Positions 59,185 to 64,000 of a DNA stretch of 64,000 nucleotides are shown piece after piece. The notes under the pieces are model-generated. The model was not told the origin of the DNA, ran no database searches, and saw nothing but the letters and a program-made list of their open reading frames with translations. The stretch lies in contig SGPL01000015.1 in NCBI GenBank assembly GCA_004802705.1, forward strand, positions 39,162 through 103,161, in the 5' to 3' direction. The stretch's first letter is position 1; each line of letters starts with the position of its first letter. Origin of the DNA: Bondarzewia mesenterica. Taxonomy: Eukaryota; Basidiomycota; Agaricomycetes; Russulales; Bondarzewiaceae. Both the position numbers and the translations under genes were made by a program.

Positions 59185-59755
59185 GCAAGAAGCCTCCAGG
59201 CGCATAAGTCACATACATACATGGGTTCATGTGTGTATCGTCATATCCGGCCGGTTGCCTCGGTGCTGCCAACCAACGGCAAACAAAGTCGGAGAATCTT
59301 CCAGCCTTCGTTGCCAGAGAAAACCCCTTGTGTTATCATCGTGCGGACTCGTTGCCAAGCGGTGATGCAGGAAGTTGTTGCTTGGGAAGGATAACTTGTT
59401 GCACCCAACATCGATACTTGCCTTTGCAGGCCATTGAGTACCTTGGCGGCTTTCCGGGCCGATCGTTTCCTTGTCACTAAACAAGTTCCTGATATCAGCT
59501 GATATCCCACTGGAACGAACAAGTTGCAGACTTGTGTTCCACTGCTCCACACCTTTCTGGCAGAGTAAAAGAGAAGAAGAAACAAAAACGCAGTGAATAT
59601 GCTCAGATTATAGATACTCACCAAAAGACTGTAAAAGACTGCTTGAGTCCGACTGCACCACTTCCTCGTGAAAGGCTCCGAGGCTTCAGTCGTACTTTCC
59701 GTTCATTAATCATACGCAAAGCATGAAGGAAGTGCTCTGCCTCCGAGACCCATCT

Positions 59756-60520
59756 TCAGCCATCTTCTTCCTGTCCGTCGGTCAGGCACGGCTCCGAAAC
59801 CTTCCAATTAACCCGAGGTCCGAACGGCGCAAGGTACCGAACCTCCTTGACGCCCTTCACGACGTCCAAATCGACCAATTCGTCAGCGCGAACGCCCGCC
59901 CTTAGCAACTCAACTCCCACCGAAATCATGTCCCTGATATGCTTGCACTTGACTGGACTCGAGCAAGACTCGAGAAGGGCCGCCTGCGGCAGCAGAGCGC
60001 CTTGCTTGCCGTTCCCGTTCTCGCGTATCATCACGTGAACGTGCTTTGATGGTTGCTGCAACTTTTGTGCTGCCATTATGAGTTGCAAGCAAGGCAATCC
60101 CACGCCCACACCAGAGCTGGTTCCTCCATGCCGCGGCGTTGATGAGCTCCCACCCATGCATGATCAAGTTTCAACAAAGAGGACTGGTATAGACTGGTAT
60201 GCCCTCGTATCTCCGCGTGCGTCAAAGGGCGAATGAGAGGGAGGGGCAAAGTACGGCGTACGCGGCGTAAAGATTTGATGTAAACGCGCCCAGCACGCGT
60301 TGACGCTGGCGATTAGCGGTTGTAAAAATAGAGAGTGATGCGAGATGAAGGTACGCTCCTGCAGTAATACTTGCCATGAGACAGGGAAACGATGCCGATT
60401 TTGTGCTGTCGATCGCTCACCAAGCTGAGCTGCAGGTTCATTGGGACCTGCGAACTCCCAGTCGCAAACTTTGAGGACCAAAACCTGGCTTGGGTCGTTG
60501 GCATCCGTATCGACGACTCA
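59756..60520 (-). pseudogene. Possible APH-like (aminoglycoside-phosphotransferase-fold) kinase, remnant or intron-rich gene
   Basis: Minus-strand pieces read VVDTDANDPSQVLVLKVCDW then EFAGPNEPAAQL (like the VVDWELA metal-binding loop of fungal APH-type kinases). After a GT-AG intron come ERTFISHHSLFLQPLIASVN and MHGWELINAAAWRNQLW, and a C-terminal helix reads CKHIRDMISVGVELLRAGVR with GVKEVRYLAPFG. No N-terminal lobe or catalytic HxD segment could be found upstream, although long frames stay open on both strands to about 61,090. I cannot decide between a decayed gene and an unresolved exon structure. The spacer at 59,185-59,755 shows no gene. Confidence 0.3.
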
Positions 60521-61225
60521 GGATGGCGCCGAACCACTGGATGTCGCACCACGAGCCATACAAGCTGTTTCCCATTCCCGAGTACGTTCTCCTCCTCCCA
60601 CAGCCCTATTATGGAGTCGGCGTTCGCTCTGCAGCACGATTTCAATCGATGGTCCCTCTACTTGATGCCTCAAAACGCGGCCATCTTGGTACCAAAATAC
60701 CTCGCCTTCCTTGAAGGTCTCGTCGAGATCATCATGAATCTGCCAGCAGGATTTTACCATATCACTTCCAAACTCAAGCACGAAGTTTTCATCAGTTATC
60801 TGATGATGTACAGAGTAAAGTACGACCCTGATCAGTCCGACGCACCGGCCCCTGGATCATAATTCTCTTTTGTCGAACGTATCATCCTCTCGGAGATCCA
60901 GGCGGAGGACGGCGCCTGGTTCTTGCATGGCATGATGTGGGAAAGGAGATGTGTTCACCTTGCGGAGATTGTTGAACACAAACATCAGAAGGGCGTTCGT
61001 AACTAGTACTGTTTTTACTGATAGTTTGCAGAGAACCTCGGGGGCAAGCCAGCCTTGATCGCGAAGGCGAATTCTCGTCTCAGGAAGGCCCAATGAAGTT
61101 CATCGTCAAAGAATATGTAGGGCTGCTCTTTTTTCATTCAAATGTTACATGGCGCTGACGATCGTACGCTTTGCTCCCGTACATGGGATGCGATTTAATC
61201 GACTTTCTGAATGGTAAGTTAGGCT
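60521..61225. other. Uncertain stretch left of the lectin
   Basis: Open frames occur on both strands: + 60,590-60,862, reading VPKYLAFLEGLVEIIMNLPA, and - 60,518-60,781. They overlap, so at most one is real and neither has a recognisable family. An in-frame piece PYIFFDDELHWAFLRREFAF lies on the minus strand near 61,050-61,120. Confidence 0.3.
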
Positions 61226-62083
61226 TCAACAGCAGCACCAATACCTGCCCGAATACACAGGGACAACCACGTAGTACACGGGGCGCCACACGCGACGACA
61301 GCACTCCGCACTCGTCCCCGCCACAAAAGTACCCGTCTGGTCCACCTTCCCCAACACCGTCTTCTCCTCGCCCGCGTCCGCCGTCCCATCCTGATTACCC
61401 ACAACCTGCAACAATGCGCTCTTCTCTGTCAAAACGTATGCTTCCAAAGCCCCACTCTCCTCATTCTTACCCACCGAAAACCGTTTCACCTTCTCCTCCT
61501 CGAATGAACATTTGGACATGAGCTTGTCACTCCAACTGTTGCCGCCTTCTTGGATGACGTAGTGTATGCAGTTGTCCTTGGCCGAGATGTAGAAGGTATG
61601 TATCTTATTCTCCACGAATGCAGTCGTGATAGGACTGCCCGCCACGGGCTCTACAGGGAGGACCGTGGGGTTCCACGCATCGTCGAGTTGGATCAGGCGT
61701 CCAGCCGGATCCTGGAAGAACACGTACGCGCGGTTGTCCGCGCCAAAGGACGTGGCAATCTTGCCTTCCGGGTGAACGTCATGATGAGGAATGGTGTCGT
61801 CGACCCACTCCTCGTCCTCGTCGTTGTAGGTGAGCGCTCGAAGAGCAGAGGAGGAGGAGATGCAGATGATGCGACGGGAGTTCGGGGCGAGGACGTAAGA
61901 AGCAGTGGAGTTTGTGCGGACGGAGGTGGCGACAATGTCTTGGTCACCAAAGGCGTTGCCCGTCCAGTGTTTAGATATGAGGGAGGAACGGTCGGCATAG
62001 AGCAGGTACATGCTTTTGCCCTCCGGGTGCATAGCACCACCAGCGGCGAGGAGGCGGCGGGTGAGGTCTTGGAACTGAGCCAT
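61226..62083 (-). CDS. Cytosolic fucose-specific lectin (AAL-type beta-propeller)
   Basis: ATG 62083 (MAQFQDLTRRLLAAGGAMHP), with no signal peptide. The repeated blade pattern of fungal fucose-specific lectins is visible: YLLYADRSSLISKHWTGNAF, RRIICISSSSALRALTYNDE, DNRAYVFFQDPAGRLIQLDD, VENKIHTFYISAKDNCIHYV and LTEKSALLQVVGNQDG. Each has the aromatic/Arg-Glu arrangement of AAL-like six-bladed propellers. Such lectins bind L-fucosyl glycans and many act as fruiting-body or spore defence proteins against nematodes and other grazers. The reading frame is nearly intron-free but ends in an odd Arg/Tyr/Val segment and CCC at 61226-61228; a GT-AG intron at about 61,214-61,251 could replace that end with another tail. 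Function is inferred from family. Confidence 0.8.
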   Translation of the reverse strand: MAQFQDLTRRLLAAGGAMHPEGKSMYLLYADRSSLISKHWTGNAFGDQDIVATSVRTNSTASYVLAPNSRRIICISSSSALRALTYNDEDEEWVDDTIPHHDVHPEGKIATSFGADNRAYVFFQDPAGRLIQLDDAWNPTVLPVEPVAGSPITTAFVENKIHTFYISAKDNCIHYVIQEGGNSWSDKLMSKCSFEEEKVKRFSVGKNEESGALEAYVLTEKSALLQVVGNQDGTADAGEEKTVLGKVDQTGTFVAGTSAECCRRVWRPVYYVVVPVYSGRYWCCC

Positions 62084-63736
62084 GATAAGAATTTATGGAC
62101 GACGAAATGTAAGTGGTGTTTGACTCCTCAGGCTCAATCACGAACTCTTTAAATATTTGCAGGTCGCCGCAGTCCCTGTTGCATGTGCAGGCCCAGTTCC
62201 GTTCGTTTCCCGTCTTTGAGCCATTTTCCCGGTACTTTCAGCCCACTACTTTGGCTCATTTTCCGTCTGTCTTCCGCCTCCTCATCTGCGCTATCGGTGA
62301 CTGCGACCTGCTATTGATTTCGTGAATCAGATGGGCGGAGTCGGACTTATGTATACTGGCAGAAGGCTGTGTACATTGAGTGCTTGAAACGGGAAGTTGA
62401 AGTGCCGAATGTCCACTCATTGCTCTATTACTGCACCTGCGTTCGTCATTCGATGCCTCTGGACGCCTGGCGATACCTCTCTGAACAGCTGACGAGGCGT
62501 GCTTTGGCTATCTTCCTCCTATTTATTTGACACTTCGCCTCGACATTCGTCAACACATCCTACACTCTGCCTACACCCTTCCTCAAGGTCTCAGTCAACG
62601 ATTCTCCAGGCAGCGCAAAACCCTCTGTCGCGCTCGCGTCCGCTTGGCACCAGCGCACGTCGCAGCCCCGCGCTTGACCTCGGCTCTCTCGTTGACTAAA
62701 GCTCCGTGCTGTGGCATTCTCAATGAAGCCTTTTTGTGTTATCTGGCCACAGTGAGTGTCCATCTTCCCATATCTCCGGGCTTCCTTCTGTCTGAGTAGT
62801 GTTGACTATTTAAATGCATTTCGACCTGAAATCAACTGTTCACGAGATGCTCTTATGATAAGGAGGCAACGGCATCAATTAAGCCTCTCTGGTGAGCGGC
62901 ATTTAAGACTTCATGAGTTCTATACAGACTCGGAGTGACCGTTACTCCGCCCGCTGTCTGTTTTGTGGACATTCAAGATTTGATCAGCGCTTATTTGATT
63001 GGAGGGCTCTGCGATGTGCATCTTTTTACGGTTTCGCACATCCGATTGTATGGTTTCCCACTCCCTCCGCGACCCCTAAATTCCTTTTCAATCCGGCCAA
63101 AATATCCAAGTAGGTGATCACAGAGTCCCAAAATCTTGGTGAGTGAAGAGAGATCATCTGGCTTGCTCGAACATGGGCAGGCTATATTCATCTGGTCTGG
63201 TGACTTTCGCCGCCTTTTCAACATGCATCTTATTGAAAACACTCATCGCCACCTCAGGCTCCGTACTGTCAAGCCCTTTCTGTCGGACGTTGATCAAGCA
63301 TGGGAGACTCAACTGCGTCGAGTTCCGACACGATTCCGAATGTCGCTCCCTCCGGTGGTCCTGAGTTCCGGCGTGGATGAGTCATTTCCATTTCAGTCCG
63401 TTATTCAGCTGTAAATGTGTAATGCTGAATCGATATCGTAGATGTGGACCCAAGGTCTCACCTTGTCTATATACGTGTAGGTTAGCATCGCCTCCTGGGG
63501 ATTCAACTTGACATAGGGCTGTGCCTACTCAGTTCCGTGTCACGGGCGACAAAGTCACCTCATATGTGCCAGCGCTTCTGGGCCTTGTTTTTATTTTATT
63601 ATTTTATAATACTTCCGCGCAGCATCCCAGATTTCGCGTATAAGACTTGACAATCCTGCTCAAACGTTTCTTGTCTTCTCACCTTTGACCAAACCTGCGT
63701 GTCAATTACGTCTCCTCAATTCGATTAGGATCCACG
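62084..63736. other. Divergent intergenic region
   Basis: About 1.65 kb between the lectin and the ankyrin gene. It contains a TTTAAATATTT block near 62,149 close to the lectin start and an AT-rich stretch (TTTTATTTTATTATTTTATA) at about 63,589-63,608, upstream of the ankyrin gene. Small open frames near 62,900-63,250 on both strands are not recognisable. Confidence 0.45.
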
Positions 63737-64000
63737 ATGGACAACATCCATGATGCTGCCTGGCAGAGCATACTTACCGCCGATCGTCTCAAGAGTTACC
63801 TCGAGAACGCTGGACCCTCCATCATCGACTCCCCAGGCGGCCTCAAGTCCATGACTCCCCTCGCAGCTGCCGCCTCCCGCGGCCACCTGGACATCGTCCG
63901 TCTGCTTCTCCACAACCACGCGAACGTCAATGCCCCCTCCCTCTACAACCGCACTCCACTCTTTTATGCCACGTCCAGGTCGCCGGCCCACGACCGGCTC
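63737..64000 (+). CDS. Ankyrin-repeat protein (3' end off the right edge)
   Basis: ATG 63737 (MDNIHDAAWQSILTADRLKS) opens a frame that remains open to the window edge. It contains ankyrin consensus helices: GLKSMTPLAAAASRGHLDIV, RLLLHNHANVNAPSLYNRTP and LFYATSRSPAHDR. The TPLAAAA-RGHLDIVRLLL pattern is unmistakable for ankyrin repeats. What follows is outside the window, so the full domain composition and role are unknown. Confidence 0.8.
   Translation, partial: MDNIHDAAWQSILTADRLKSYLENAGPSIIDSPGGLKSMTPLAAAASRGHLDIVRLLLHNHANVNAPSLYNRTPLFYATSRSPAHDRL

Noticed and set aside
60392..60862. + strand 156-codon frame (FNRWSLYLMPQNAAILVPKY)
   Set aside because: It overlaps APH-like minus-strand pieces; no homologue is known to me and no supporting exons were found, so it is not called as a gene.
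1..64000. CRISPR arrays, operons or bacterial-type systems
   Set aside because: Gene structure is eukaryotic throughout, with spliceosomal introns; no CRISPR-like regular repeat-spacer pattern was seen (the minisatellite has no unique spacers).

Overview
The window is nuclear DNA of a filamentous fungus, most likely an agaricomycete basidiomycete. Genes are close together on both strands and are broken by many short introns (about 45-80 nt, mostly GT-AG, a few GC-AG). Several exons are extremely short. The gene families also fit: Rho-GEF ROM2, KRE9/KNH1-like Ser-rich GPI proteins, a fucose-specific lectin, cytosolic GH13 amylase, OMA1, SVF1. The assembly is imperfect: a run of N at about 15,535-15,922 and scattered ambiguous bases at 1-170 and 15,920-18,950.

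Left third (1-24 kb): the ataxin-2/PBP1 homologue runs off the left edge. After it come a low-complexity nuclear-type protein, a DH-PH-CNH Rho GEF, a secreted lactonase-like beta-propeller, an SQT1/AAMP WD40 ribosome-assembly protein cut by the gap, an ER protein disulfide isomerase, a TDP2-like endonuclease/exonuclease/phosphatase protein and a Ser-rich GPI-type wall protein. A stretch of about 2.3 kb without a convincing gene follows.

Middle (24-45 kb): a tiny secreted/GPI-like protein, a sugar porter converging on a cytosolic alpha-amylase, a long coiled-coil protein, a small unrecognised gene, RNase H2 catalytic subunit (RNH201), the tri-snRNP splicing factor SNU66/SART1, a mitochondrial DUF155 protein (RMND1/MRX10) and the Rpl4 chaperone ACL4.

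Right part (45-64 kb): a patch of genomic debris holds copies of a short dispersed repeat, broken fragments of ILV6 and of an SSD1/DIS3-type RNB gene, and a roughly 50-bp minisatellite. Then come an unrecognised gene divergent from SVF1, OMA1 (with an apparent one-base frameshift), a LAT-type amino-acid permease, a secreted protein with internally duplicated modules, a doubtful APH-like kinase remnant, a fucose-specific lectin, and the start of an ankyrin-repeat protein at the right edge.

Most genes are conserved housekeeping functions with no obvious pathway linkage. The transporter/amylase pair is the only plausible functional pair. The most unusual signals are the micro-exons (2, 4, 13, 14 and 15 nt), each supported by the family motif it restores, and the repeat-associated patch of captured gene fragments at 45.1-46.8 kb. 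Exon boundaries were inferred by eye from splice motifs and protein-family fit. Nothing was checked against a database or transcripts.
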